Shown here piece by piece: positions 7,065-14,423 of a DNA stretch of 20,703 nt (its first letter is position 1; each line of letters begins with the position of its first letter). The notes below the pieces were generated by a model. It saw only the letters and a program-made list of their open reading frames with translations. It was not told where the DNA came from and made no database searches. The position numbers and the translations under genes were made by a program. The stretch is from JBCAWW01 sp039024315 (lineage in GTDB: Bacteria > Bacteroidota > Bacteroidia > J057), in assembly GCA_039024315.1 (NCBI GenBank), contig JBCCQN010000144.1, positions 1 through 20,703 on the forward strand, read 5' to 3'.

Positions 7065-10061
7065 ATGAGATTTAGTTTCCTGCTGTTTTTGCTCCTTTTC
7101 TCCTCTTTTGCATTTGCGCAAATTACTGTAGATGTGCATCCCAACTTCAAACACAGTGTCGGAGGAATCGATACTTTTAATCGTAAGCGGATGCTCAAAA
7201 TCCATGCGAGTACTCCGGAGTCAGAATGGTCCAATGGCAATCATTTTCAAAATTTCACCAATCTAAGGGACACCTTTCTTAACGACTTAGATGTCTACAT
7301 GGGGCGCAATACGGGCCCGATTTCCTATTATCTCAATCAGGTAGGAGAAGATCCCAATCGACCTGGTTTTGCTGATAGTACTGATATTGCCAGCTTTGGC
7401 CAAAATGTGCGGAACAACTACGCCAATCAAAGTAGTCTGCACCCTTATGAAGTCCGCAATGAGTTGGTAATTGGCGCCCAGCAAAGACCCTTTTATCCAG
7501 ACGGGACTCCCACTGGCCAAGGTTGGACGATTGCCAATGGTACTGCTGCTGGTGAATATATGGGTCGTTTTGTCAATGAATTTTTTGGCGGTAATGGCCA
7601 ACCTGAACCTGCCTTTGTGGAGATCATGAATGAGCCGCTTTATGAGTTTGTTACGGTGGGCGACAAGACACCAGCTGAAATCTTTAGCTTTCATAATGAA
7701 GCTGCCGATGCCATCAGAGCGCAAAATGCCAATGTCTTAATAGGTGGTTATACGGCCGCCTTTCCTAATTTTGAAGAAGATGACTTTCAGCGTTGGCATG
7801 AGCGCTGGAAACTATTTATTGATATGTCAGGGGATAAAATGGATTTTTGGTCGATCCATTTCTACGATTTCAACCTTTCTTGGGGAAACCAACCCGTGCT
7901 TAGACGGGGCAGCAATATGGAAGCAACGCTCGACATGTTGGACCATTACACCCAGCTTTCATTTAACGAGATCAAGCCCCTGGTAATCTCCGAATATGGG
8001 GGTAGAGCCTTGACCTTAGAAGCTGACCCTTGGAGTCCATATCGCGATTGGATGAGCATTAAGTCGATGACGTCTATGTTATTGGCGTTCTCGGAGAGAC
8101 CGCAGCATATTTTGTCCGCTATCCCCTTTATTATCGTCAAAGCCGAATGGGGACGCCAAGACGATGGAGATCCTTATCCTTGGCGCCTAATGAGGCAAAA
8201 TAAAGAGTTACCAGGACAGACGGGTAACCATTGGGTTTATACGGAGTTTGTCAAATTTTATCAGTTATGGTCCGAGGTCAAGGGGACGCGCATTGATAGC
8301 CGCAGCACCGATCCTGACATCCAAACCAACGCCTTTGTCGATGGCAATAAGTTGTACCTTATCCTCAATAATCTCAACTTTCACGATACTACGGTGTTGC
8401 TCAACTGCGTTGAACGCCAAAACAATCTCCTACAAAATATAAAAGTCAAGCATCTTTATTTGGATTCGCTGAGCAATACTCCCATGCTTGATGAAAATAA
8501 CTACTCTAGCCTTGACAGCCTGATGATTGGCGCAGAGGGCTCGGCGGTCATTGAGTACACTTATCAAAACAGCCTTTTGGTAGATGAATTGGTAGCCGAA
8601 ACCAAATACTACGCTGACCGCTATCTCGTACCCATCATCCCCTATGCTGAAAACAAATTTGAGATCAATAACATAGACAAGGAGATGCAGGGAGAAGCCG
8701 TTTTACGCCTAGGCTTAGGCCGCGATCATGGCAAAAGCTTGCAACCAACAGTCAAAATTAACGGCTTTGAGATTGCTGTACCTGACAATTATATGGGCTA
8801 TGATCAACTAACACGAGATAGTTGGTTTGGGGTGATCGAAGTACCGATCCCTTTTTACTATCTACAAACTGACAATGAAATTAGCGTACAATTTAAGGAT
8901 CAGGGAGGCTATATCAGCAGTATGGCCATTCGAGTTTACAATCATAGCGATGCGGTCATGCGTTCGGATAGCGTAGCCCCTACTTCACTCTCCTTGGTAC
9001 CCGCTACACAAGCCATCTTGCCCAATACGTCCTACCGTTTAATACCCACCATCTTGCCAATAACGGCCACTGATCCCAGTCTCATTTGGTCCTCAAGCGA
9101 TCCTAGCATCGCTACTGTTGACAGCTTAGGCGTAGTTACTGGCCTGATGCTCGGCAATGCGATGATCACAGCGAGCACTAGCAATGGCAATTTGAGTGCG
9201 ATGAGTTTAATCGAGGTGGTTGATTCTTTACCTACGATTGCGCTCAGTAGTTTGAGGATTTTGCCAGATAGTTTTACGCTCAATCCCGCTCAGCAATTGC
9301 AAATGCAAGCCGAATTAGCTCCCATCAATGCCAGCGATCAAACCATCATCTGGACCGTAGAGGACCCCAATGTGGTATCAATTGATAGCAGTGCCATGCT
9401 TACCGCAAATCTGGCAGGTACGACACATGTCATTGCAACCCATCCTAGCAGTGGTCTAGCAGACACGAGCGTCATCCATGTTGTAACCAACTTCAATACG
9501 AACACCAACTGTAACTTTTTGCCTGCCAGCTTAGCTCAAGATACCCTGATAAATGTGCCGCTTAGTTATTCGACGGCTTACGCATCAGATTTGGTCATGC
9601 AACTGCTCGATAGTAATGATAGCATAGTCGGGACTGGGACCCTCAGCGTCTCCCCAGGTTTTGGAACCCAGACAATCGCGATGATTTGCCCTGTAGTGCC
9701 TGTTGTTGGCCAAGTTTATAGCCTCAGGGTCATGATTGAAGCCCTTGCGGTAGATTCTATCCTTTTTAGCTGTCGTAAAGAAAATGTTGGCATCAGTTTC
9801 CCTACAAACATAGAAGACGAATTCTTAGCACAGATTCGTCTCTTCCCTAATCCCAATCAGGGAAGTTTTAAAGTTGAAATTCCACCGCTAAATGAAGCAG
9901 TTGAGATGAAGATTTTTGATGCCATGGGTAAGATGATTTCTCAAAAACGCTTAGTGAGCATGAGCAATACGATAGCGCTAAAGGATAAGCCTGCAGGCCT
10001 TTATTTTGTGCGCTTTAGGGTGGGAGATAAGACCGTCGTTAAGCGAATGCTGCTTCAGTAG
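7065..10061 (+). CDS. GH86 beta-agarase/porphyranase with two Ig-like (BIG2) domains and T9SS tail
   Basis: The start at 7065 gives 998 residues and places the signal peptide MRFSFLLFLLLFSSFAFAQ at the N-terminus. The open frame reaches back to an ATG at 6978, but that extension covers the operator at 6982-7001 and pushes the signal peptide inside. The catalytic (beta/alpha)8 domain occupies about residues 20-430, with candidate acid/base E190 in EIMNEP and nucleophile E310 in VISEYGG. A beta-rich region follows to about 635, then two BIG2-type Ig repeats (about 638-718 and 722-807), a short beta domain and a T9SS sorting domain (about 922-998, starting RLFPNPNQGSF). GH86 enzymes endo-cleave beta-1,4 bonds in agarose or porphyran; which one is not clear from sequence. 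Secretion to the cell surface or outside is expected. It is a single-gene unit on the plus strand facing the MFS gene. Confidence 0.87.
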   Translation: MRFSFLLFLLLFSSFAFAQITVDVHPNFKHSVGGIDTFNRKRMLKIHASTPESEWSNGNHFQNFTNLRDTFLNDLDVYMGRNTGPISYYLNQVGEDPNRPGFADSTDIASFGQNVRNNYANQSSLHPYEVRNELVIGAQQRPFYPDGTPTGQGWTIANGTAAGEYMGRFVNEFFGGNGQPEPAFVEIMNEPLYEFVTVGDKTPAEIFSFHNEAADAIRAQNANVLIGGYTAAFPNFEEDDFQRWHERWKLFIDMSGDKMDFWSIHFYDFNLSWGNQPVLRRGSNMEATLDMLDHYTQLSFNEIKPLVISEYGGRALTLEADPWSPYRDWMSIKSMTSMLLAFSERPQHILSAIPFIIVKAEWGRQDDGDPYPWRLMRQNKELPGQTGNHWVYTEFVKFYQLWSEVKGTRIDSRSTDPDIQTNAFVDGNKLYLILNNLNFHDTTVLLNCVERQNNLLQNIKVKHLYLDSLSNTPMLDENNYSSLDSLMIGAEGSAVIEYTYQNSLLVDELVAETKYYADRYLVPIIPYAENKFEINNIDKEMQGEAVLRLGLGRDHGKSLQPTVKINGFEIAVPDNYMGYDQLTRDSWFGVIEVPIPFYYLQTDNEISVQFKDQGGYISSMAIRVYNHSDAVMRSDSVAPTSLSLVPATQAILPNTSYRLIPTILPITATDPSLIWSSSDPSIATVDSLGVVTGLMLGNAMITASTSNGNLSAMSLIEVVDSLPTIALSSLRILPDSFTLNPAQQLQMQAELAPINASDQTIIWTVEDPNVVSIDSSAMLTANLAGTTHVIATHPSSGLADTSVIHVVTNFNTNTNCNFLPASLAQDTLINVPLSYSTAYASDLVMQLLDSNDSIVGTGTLSVSPGFGTQTIAMICPVVPVVGQVYSLRVMIEALAVDSILFSCRKENVGISFPTNIEDEFLAQIRLFPNPNQGSFKVEIPPLNEAVEMKIFDAMGKMISQKRLVSMSNTIALKDKPAGLYFVRFRVGDKTVVKRMLLQ

Positions 10062-10080
10062 CTTTTTTGTGGGGGATAGC

Positions 10081-10209
10081 TGCTGTGCAGAACGCTTCTC
10101 TCTGTAAATGAATATAAGCTTTCCGAGCTATCGGGCGGTGAAAAATTAACTAGTTCTCGACAAGGATCGAAAAGATTGTGCCATTAAGAAACAAGCGTTC
10201 TGCGAAGCA
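10081..10209. repeat. Inverted repeat, REP-like family copy 2
   Basis: The arms at 10081-10097 (TGCTGTGCAGAACGCTT) and 10193-10209 (AAGCGTTCTGCGAAGCA) are complementary at 15 of 17 positions and are separated by 95 bases. The right arm extends to AAGCGTTCTGCGAAGCAGTA, one base different from the arm of the 14191-14249 copy. It sits between the convergent GH86 and MFS genes. The spacer has no recognisable gene. Confidence 0.7.
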
Positions 10210-10250
10210 GTAAAAGTAATTTATACCCCCAAAAACGAAAGCTCACTCGC

Positions 10251-11528
10251 TCAATGACGGGTAATACGCTCCACTTTACCAATCAAAAACAGATAGCTAC
10301 ATAATCCCAGAAAAGCCAGCGCCGCGATATAAAACAAAGCAGGTGCAAAATTGCCTTCCTCTACCAGATATCCTATGATGATAGGTGTTAAGGCTCCCGA
10401 TAGACCACCGATAAAATTAAAGACCCCGCCAATCAAGCCGATGAGTTCTTTAGGTGCGAGTAGCGAGACAAAGACCCAAGTAATCGAGGCCAAGCCATTG
10501 CCAAGAAAGGCCACGGAAAGGAAGAAAATGATCCAAAAGGTACTTTCAGTATAGTTGGCCCCAATAATACTCATAGAAAGCAGCATACCCATCAGTATGG
10601 GGCCCTTGCGGGCTTTTTCATCACTAAAACCACGGCGGACCATCGCATCGGAAATGAAACCTGAAAGCAGCACTCCAACAAAAGCCGCTACAAAAGGTAA
10701 GGAGGCCAAAAAGCCGGATTGAATGAAGTCTAGGCCTCGATATTTGACTAAATAGGTAGGAAACCAAGTGAGAAAAAAGACAAAGAGCGATCCTAAGCAA
10801 AACTGCCCTATATAAACACCCCAAAGCTTACGATTGCCAAAGGCTAAAGCCAAATCTCTCCCAGTCAATTTTGCTTTAGGGGCCTGCGCTTTTGGTTTTT
10901 CGATGATAGCGCCCCCCTCAGCAATATAATCCAGCTCTGCTTGGCTGACTTTGGGGTGCCGCTGCGGATCGCGATAAGCCAAATACCATACCAGCGCCCA
11001 GAGGATACCGATGAGGCCTGAGACAATAAATAGACCCCGCCAACCGAGATAGCTCTGGATCAAAACCAAGACTGGGGTAAGAAAAGCCAGCCCAATAAAT
11101 TGGCCGGAAGTGTAGATCGCAATGGCACTAGCCCGCTCTTGTTCGGGAAACCACGCGCTGACGATTTTATTGTTGGCAGGATAGGAAGGTGCTTCAAATA
11201 CTCCAATTGCAGCTCTACTGCCGATAAAGCCCCAGAGGGAGCTAATAAATCCTTGGAGCAAAGTAGCCAGCGACCATAGGGTTAAAATAATGGGGTAGAG
11301 AATGCGAGGACGAATATAATCTACCAAAATCCCCCCTGGAATTTGCAGGGCAGAATAGGTCCACGCAAAAGCAGAAAAAATCAAACCCATTTGCACACTC
11401 GATAGGTTCAACTCATCGCTGAGGGCAAAAGCCGCTACTGAAATATTACTTCGATCCAAATAGTTGATCACAACCGTGATAAAAACCAAGGCCAAGATAT
11501 GATAGCGTTTGTTGCTAGTTTTCTGCAT
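10251..11528 (-). CDS. MFS organic-anion symporter, DgoT-like (D-galactonate transporter family)
   Basis: 425 residues with about 12 membrane segments, of the anion:cation symporter group. Long stretches follow E. coli DgoT: FSAFAW, QIPGG, GVFEAPSYPANNKIVSAWFPEQERASA, YTSGQFIGLAFLTP and the loop QAELDYIAEGG. D25, R105, E112 and Q143 reproduce the spacing of DgoT D46, R126, E133 and Q164, residues tied to proton coupling and galactonate binding. The expected role is proton-driven uptake of a hexonate or hexuronate across the inner membrane. The gene is divergent from the dehydratase, a pairing that mirrors dgoT/dgoD and supports a galactonate-type acid as the shared substrate. Related ExuT, GudP and alginate-locus transporters use uronates or glucarate, so the substrate is inferred. 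The 172-base divergent gap holds one regulon-like site at 11614-11634. Confidence 0.9.
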   Translation of the reverse strand: MQKTSNKRYHILALVFITVVINYLDRSNISVAAFALSDELNLSSVQMGLIFSAFAWTYSALQIPGGILVDYIRPRILYPIILTLWSLATLLQGFISSLWGFIGSRAAIGVFEAPSYPANNKIVSAWFPEQERASAIAIYTSGQFIGLAFLTPVLVLIQSYLGWRGLFIVSGLIGILWALVWYLAYRDPQRHPKVSQAELDYIAEGGAIIEKPKAQAPKAKLTGRDLALAFGNRKLWGVYIGQFCLGSLFVFFLTWFPTYLVKYRGLDFIQSGFLASLPFVAAFVGVLLSGFISDAMVRRGFSDEKARKGPILMGMLLSMSIIGANYTESTFWIIFFLSVAFLGNGLASITWVFVSLLAPKELIGLIGGVFNFIGGLSGALTPIIIGYLVEEGNFAPALFYIAALAFLGLCSYLFLIGKVERITRH

Positions 11529-11613
11529 AAGGAGGCTATTTGCAAGAGGGGAGTAGGGAGACTGATTTTGAAATCCTCCTTATGATACTAAAACAGCGTA
11601 AAAAAGCTGAACA

Positions 11614-11634
11614 TGTCTAGTTTTTGTTGAGCCG
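11614..11634 (+). promoter_or_regulatory. Candidate regulon operator between MFS transporter and dehydratase
   Basis: It begins TGTCTAGTTTTTGTTGAGCC; TGTC and TGTT start 11 bases apart. The AGTTTTTGT core is identical to the GH86 and SusC sites, while the right part diverges. It lies 66 bases before the dehydratase ATG in the same orientation, matching the 55-66 base spacing of the other plus-strand copies. It is also 85 bases from the divergent MFS start and could serve both. Confidence 0.55.
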
Positions 11635-11700
11635 ATCATAATAGAATATTTTGCAATAAATCCGCGAATTTACCGACCAAGTCCTAATTAGCTAAGTCCT

Positions 11701-12864
11701 ATGAAAATCACACAAATCAAAACCTATCCCATCCGGATCAAAGAGGGTAGTCAATTGGTCGTAAAGGTAGAGACTGATCAGGAGGGGATTTACGGCTGGG
11801 GGGCTTCTGGCCTCTCGACACGGGAATGGGCCGTGATGGGCACCATAAGGCATTTTGCGCCCTTTTTGCAGGGGAGAGATCCGCGACAAATTGGGGCGCT
11901 CTGGCAGGAAATGTATCGCAGCCAATATTTTGAAGGAGGTCGGGTTTTGACGGCCGCGATATCGGCTATTGATATCGCTCTCTACGATATTAAAGGCAAG
12001 GCCTACGGGATTCCCGTCTATGAATTGTTGGGCGGTAAGCAAAGAGACTATGTGGATTGCTTTGCTTCTCTGCGCTTTGCTTCGCGCGAGGAACTTTTGG
12101 ATAAAGCCAAAATATTACTCAAAAGCGGTTGGCAGGTACTCCGCTTGGCACCGGCTGAATACGAAAAAGCGCAACCCGCCAATACCTTCGAGCCCAGAGC
12201 GTCGATTTATCAAATGGCAGAATGGATGCAAGCCTTACGGCAGCTTTGTGGTCCCGCTATTACCATTGGAATTGATTATCATCATCGCTTGTCGGTGCCC
12301 GAGACCGTTTCTTTTTTACAGAGACTCCCTTCGGGAACGCTTGACTTTATCGAAGAACCTATCCGTGATGAATCTCCTCAGGCTTACAAGGCTTTGCGTA
12401 GTATGGTGAACCTTCCTTTCGCCATTGGCGAAGAATTTGCCAGCAAATGGCAATTTGCCCCTTATATTGAGCAAAACTTGACTCAATTTGTCAGGCTAGA
12501 TGTTTGCAATGTGGGAGGCCTAACTGAAGCTATGAAAGTGGCCGCCATGGCCGAAAGTCATTATATAGATTTGATGCCCCATAATCCGCTAGGACCCATT
12601 TGCACGGCTGCTTCTATCCATCTTGCTGCAGCTTGTCCCAATTTTAATTGGTTGGAGCAAGTCAATACGCCCGCCGAGCAAAGTGGCAATGATGATCCTC
12701 GATTTTATCCCACCCAGCCTCGGCTAGACGGTACCCGTTATAAGGTGGCTGATACCCCTGGTTTGGGAGTGGAGTTTGATGAGGAACTAGCACTGACCCA
12801 CAAATTTGAGCCAGCAGAAGTGCCTCATTTAAGAAAAGAAGATGGCTCTTTTACCAACTGGTAG
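11701..12864 (+). CDS. Enolase-superfamily sugar-acid dehydratase, D-galactonate dehydratase (DgoD)-like
   Basis: 387 residues, matching DgoD-type dehydratases. Metal ligands D192 (IDYHH), E218 (FIEEP) and E244 (IGEEF), with catalytic candidates H194 and H294 (MPHNPLGPI), reproduce the spacing of E. coli DgoD D183/E209/E235, H185 and H285. The C-terminus HLRKEDGSFTNW also resembles DgoD. The K-x-K motif of the racemase and anhydrogalactonate-cycloisomerase branches is absent (VLRLAP at about 146-151), arguing against the cycloisomerase. The expected reaction is syn-dehydration of a hexonate to a 2-keto-3-deoxy acid, in the cytoplasm. It is divergent from a DgoT-like transporter and 79 bases upstream of the GH16 agarase. 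Inference: consumes galactonate made from the galactose half of agar. Other hexonates are possible, since DgoD-like families vary in specificity. Confidence 0.85.
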   Translation: MKITQIKTYPIRIKEGSQLVVKVETDQEGIYGWGASGLSTREWAVMGTIRHFAPFLQGRDPRQIGALWQEMYRSQYFEGGRVLTAAISAIDIALYDIKGKAYGIPVYELLGGKQRDYVDCFASLRFASREELLDKAKILLKSGWQVLRLAPAEYEKAQPANTFEPRASIYQMAEWMQALRQLCGPAITIGIDYHHRLSVPETVSFLQRLPSGTLDFIEEPIRDESPQAYKALRSMVNLPFAIGEEFASKWQFAPYIEQNLTQFVRLDVCNVGGLTEAMKVAAMAESHYIDLMPHNPLGPICTAASIHLAAACPNFNWLEQVNTPAEQSGNDDPRFYPTQPRLDGTRYKVADTPGLGVEFDEELALTHKFEPAEVPHLRKEDGSFTNW

Positions 12865-12868
12865 CAAA

Positions 12869-12887
12869 TGTCAGTTTTTATCTATGG
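12869..12887 (+). promoter_or_regulatory. Candidate regulon operator upstream of GH16 agarase
   Basis: TGTCAGTTTTTATCTATGG, starting 5 bases after the dehydratase stop. It matches the GH86 site except for C for T at the fourth base, A for G in the centre, and the right edge. TGTC and TATC start 10 bases apart. About 55 bases separate the aligned core from the GH16 start, so GH16 may have its own promoter despite the short gap to the dehydratase. Confidence 0.5.
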
Positions 12888-12904
12888 TCGATTTTAGGAG
12901 AAGT

Positions 12905-12959
12905 AAAGTCCTTTTATGCACTTTTTGAGCATAAAAAAACAATATGAAAAAAGGACTTT
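12905..12959 (+). promoter_or_regulatory. Potential leader hairpin overlapping the GH16 start codon
   Basis: AAAGTCCTTTT at 12905-12915 is perfectly complementary to AAAAGGACTTT at 12949-12959, which is inside the GH16 coding sequence. An inner TTTATGC (12913-12919) / GCATAAA (12929-12935) stem competes for the same T residues. Folding would enclose the ATG at 12944. A purine-rich AGGAGAAG lies at 12895-12902, too far from that ATG for ordinary use. The structure is seen in sequence; its function is speculative. Confidence 0.3.
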
Positions 12960-14140
12960 TACCACTCTTAATAATTCTTTCATTTTGCCAAACCTATGCG
13001 CAGGATTGGGAAGGCGTACCCATACCTGCAAATCCTGGGGCAGGAAAAATTTGGCAATTACGCGCAGAAGTATCGGATGATTTTAACTATGAATCAGTCG
13101 CTACATCAGCGGTTGATACCATTGGAGGCAAATGGACCAATTTTTATCACAATGGCTGGACGGGGCCAGCCCCCACCTTTTGGAAGCGAGAAAATGTATC
13201 TGTAGCCGATGGCAAGATGCAAATCCGTTCTAGCAGGGTAGCCGGCGATTCCATGAATCTAGCTGGGCAAAAAGTCGCGAAAACTTATTTAGGTTGCGTT
13301 ACTTCCACTCAAAGAGTACAGTATCCGGTTTATATCGAAACTAGGGTAAAGATCATGAAGTCGGTTTTAGCTTCGGACGTGTGGCTCCTTAGTGCTGACG
13401 ATACCCAAGAAATTGATATTTGTGAAGCATATGGTAGCAGCCGCTGGCACAATCCGTGGTTTAGTAACAAAAGATTACACCTGAGTCATCATGTCTTTAT
13501 CCGTAACCCTTTTACCGATTGGCAGCCCAGCGATGAAGGTAGTTTTTATACCGATGGTACTACTATCTGGAGCGATGGCTTTCATCGCATTGGCGTTTAT
13601 TGGCGTGATCCTTGGCATCTAGAGTATTATGTGGATGGACGCCTTGTGCGGACCCGCTCCGGCAAAGCACAAATCGATCCCGTATATCATACCAATGCCA
13701 CCAATCAAGGAGATCCGACTCATGACACAAGGACGGGCTTGAGTAAGCCTATGGATATTATCATCAATACCGAGGATCAAACTTGGCGAGCCAAGCAAGG
13801 TTTGACTCCCACGGCCGAAGAGATGGGTAATAGCCAAAACAATACCTTTCAGGTGGATTGGGTGAGAGTATATAAACCGGTAGATGCCCCAAAACCAAGC
13901 GGAGGATTTGGGGTTTACCCCAACCCCTCTACCGAAACCCTAAATATTGTCGGAGAGCCTTTGCGGGACTCTTACGCCCTAGAAATCATAAATCCCTTGG
14001 GACAGAAATTACCGATTTCAGGGCTAGAAGATCATTACGATTCCATTAGTCTTGATGTTAGTTCCCTCTTGCCCGGCTACTACAGCTTACGCCTGATCAC
14101 GGATGAGGAGGTCTTTACCGCCTCTTTTTTTAAAGAATAG
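12944..14140 (+). CDS. GH16 beta-agarase with T9SS C-terminal domain
   Basis: 398 residues. The signal peptide (about 1-20, ending TYAQ) is followed by a compact GH16 domain to about 311 and a T9SS sorting domain (about 323-398, starting GVYPNPSTETLNI and ending with a lysine-bearing tail). The catalytic motif QEIDICEAYG gives nucleophile E156, D158 and acid/base E161. Agarase-branch signatures include DWEGVPIPANPGAGKIWQL near the mature N-terminus, YHNGWTGPAPTFW, LHLSHHVFIRNPF and WRDPWHLEYYVDGRLVR. These match Zobellia-type AgaA/AgaB beta-agarases better than porphyranases or kappa-carrageenases. It should endo-cleave beta-1,4 bonds of agarose outside the cell, yielding neoagaro-oligosaccharides for GH117. 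It follows the dehydratase on the same strand, with its own operator-like site upstream. Confidence 0.92.
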   Translation: MKKGLLPLLIILSFCQTYAQDWEGVPIPANPGAGKIWQLRAEVSDDFNYESVATSAVDTIGGKWTNFYHNGWTGPAPTFWKRENVSVADGKMQIRSSRVAGDSMNLAGQKVAKTYLGCVTSTQRVQYPVYIETRVKIMKSVLASDVWLLSADDTQEIDICEAYGSSRWHNPWFSNKRLHLSHHVFIRNPFTDWQPSDEGSFYTDGTTIWSDGFHRIGVYWRDPWHLEYYVDGRLVRTRSGKAQIDPVYHTNATNQGDPTHDTRTGLSKPMDIIINTEDQTWRAKQGLTPTAEEMGNSQNNTFQVDWVRVYKPVDAPKPSGGFGVYPNPSTETLNIVGEPLRDSYALEIINPLGQKLPISGLEDHYDSISLDVSSLLPGYYSLRLITDEEVFTASFFKE

Positions 14141-14190
14141 TTTAACCTCTGGGATACCTACTGACCTTGTTTTCTGCCTTTTCTAGGGCA

Positions 14191-14249
14191 TTTACTGCTG
14201 CGCAGAACGCTTATTCAAATCAAAGTTAAGCGTTCTGCGCAGCAGTAAA
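14191..14249. repeat. Inverted repeat, REP-like family copy 3 (perfect 22-base arms)
   Basis: The arms at 14191-14212 and 14228-14249 are perfect reverse complements over 22 bases with a 15-base loop. The core is AAGCGTTCTGCGCAGCAGTA. It lies 50 bases after the GH16 stop. A strong RNA hairpin is possible and could slow read-through or protect the upstream mRNA, but no T-run follows, so a classical terminator is not supported. It is the most symmetric member of the three-copy family. Confidence 0.82.
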
Positions 14250-14340
14250 CCCTAAAAAGACCCGAAGCGAGACGAAAGAGATAGTCGAAGGACAACGCTT
14301 GGCTTTTTGAGCCAGCTAGAATCTAGGTAAAAGCGGCGGC

Positions 14341-14361
14341 TGTCAAGTTTTTGTCTATACC
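14341..14361 (+). promoter_or_regulatory. Candidate regulon operator upstream of the SusC-SusD operon
   Basis: The core AGTTTTTGTCTATACC at 14346-14361 is identical to the GH86 site, preceded by TGTCA. TGTC elements start at 14341 and 14352, 11 bases apart. The end of the core is 62 bases from the SusC ATG, against 63 for GH86. The stretch 14250-14340 between the palindrome and this site has no recognisable feature beyond a weak 5-base stem at 14300-14314. Confidence 0.65.
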
Positions 14362-14423
14362 TCATTTTCTGCGCTCTAGTGTAGATATACAATATTGGTT
14401 GTGCGTAACTAACTAGCTAATTT

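Noticed and set aside
11701..12864. Dehydratase gene as 3,6-anhydro-L-galactonate cycloisomerase
   Set aside because: The lysine-bearing K-x-K motif expected for that enzyme is absent, while metal and histidine spacing and the C-terminus match D-galactonate dehydratase.
14191..14249. Perfect palindrome as a rho-independent terminator of GH16
   Set aside because: No T-run follows either arm, and the same arms occur in two other gaps, one upstream of a gene, so a repeat-family explanation fits better.
14300..14314. TGGCT/AGCCA stem-loop upstream of SusC
   Set aside because: Only five base pairs and no following T-run; too weak to call a terminator or attenuator.
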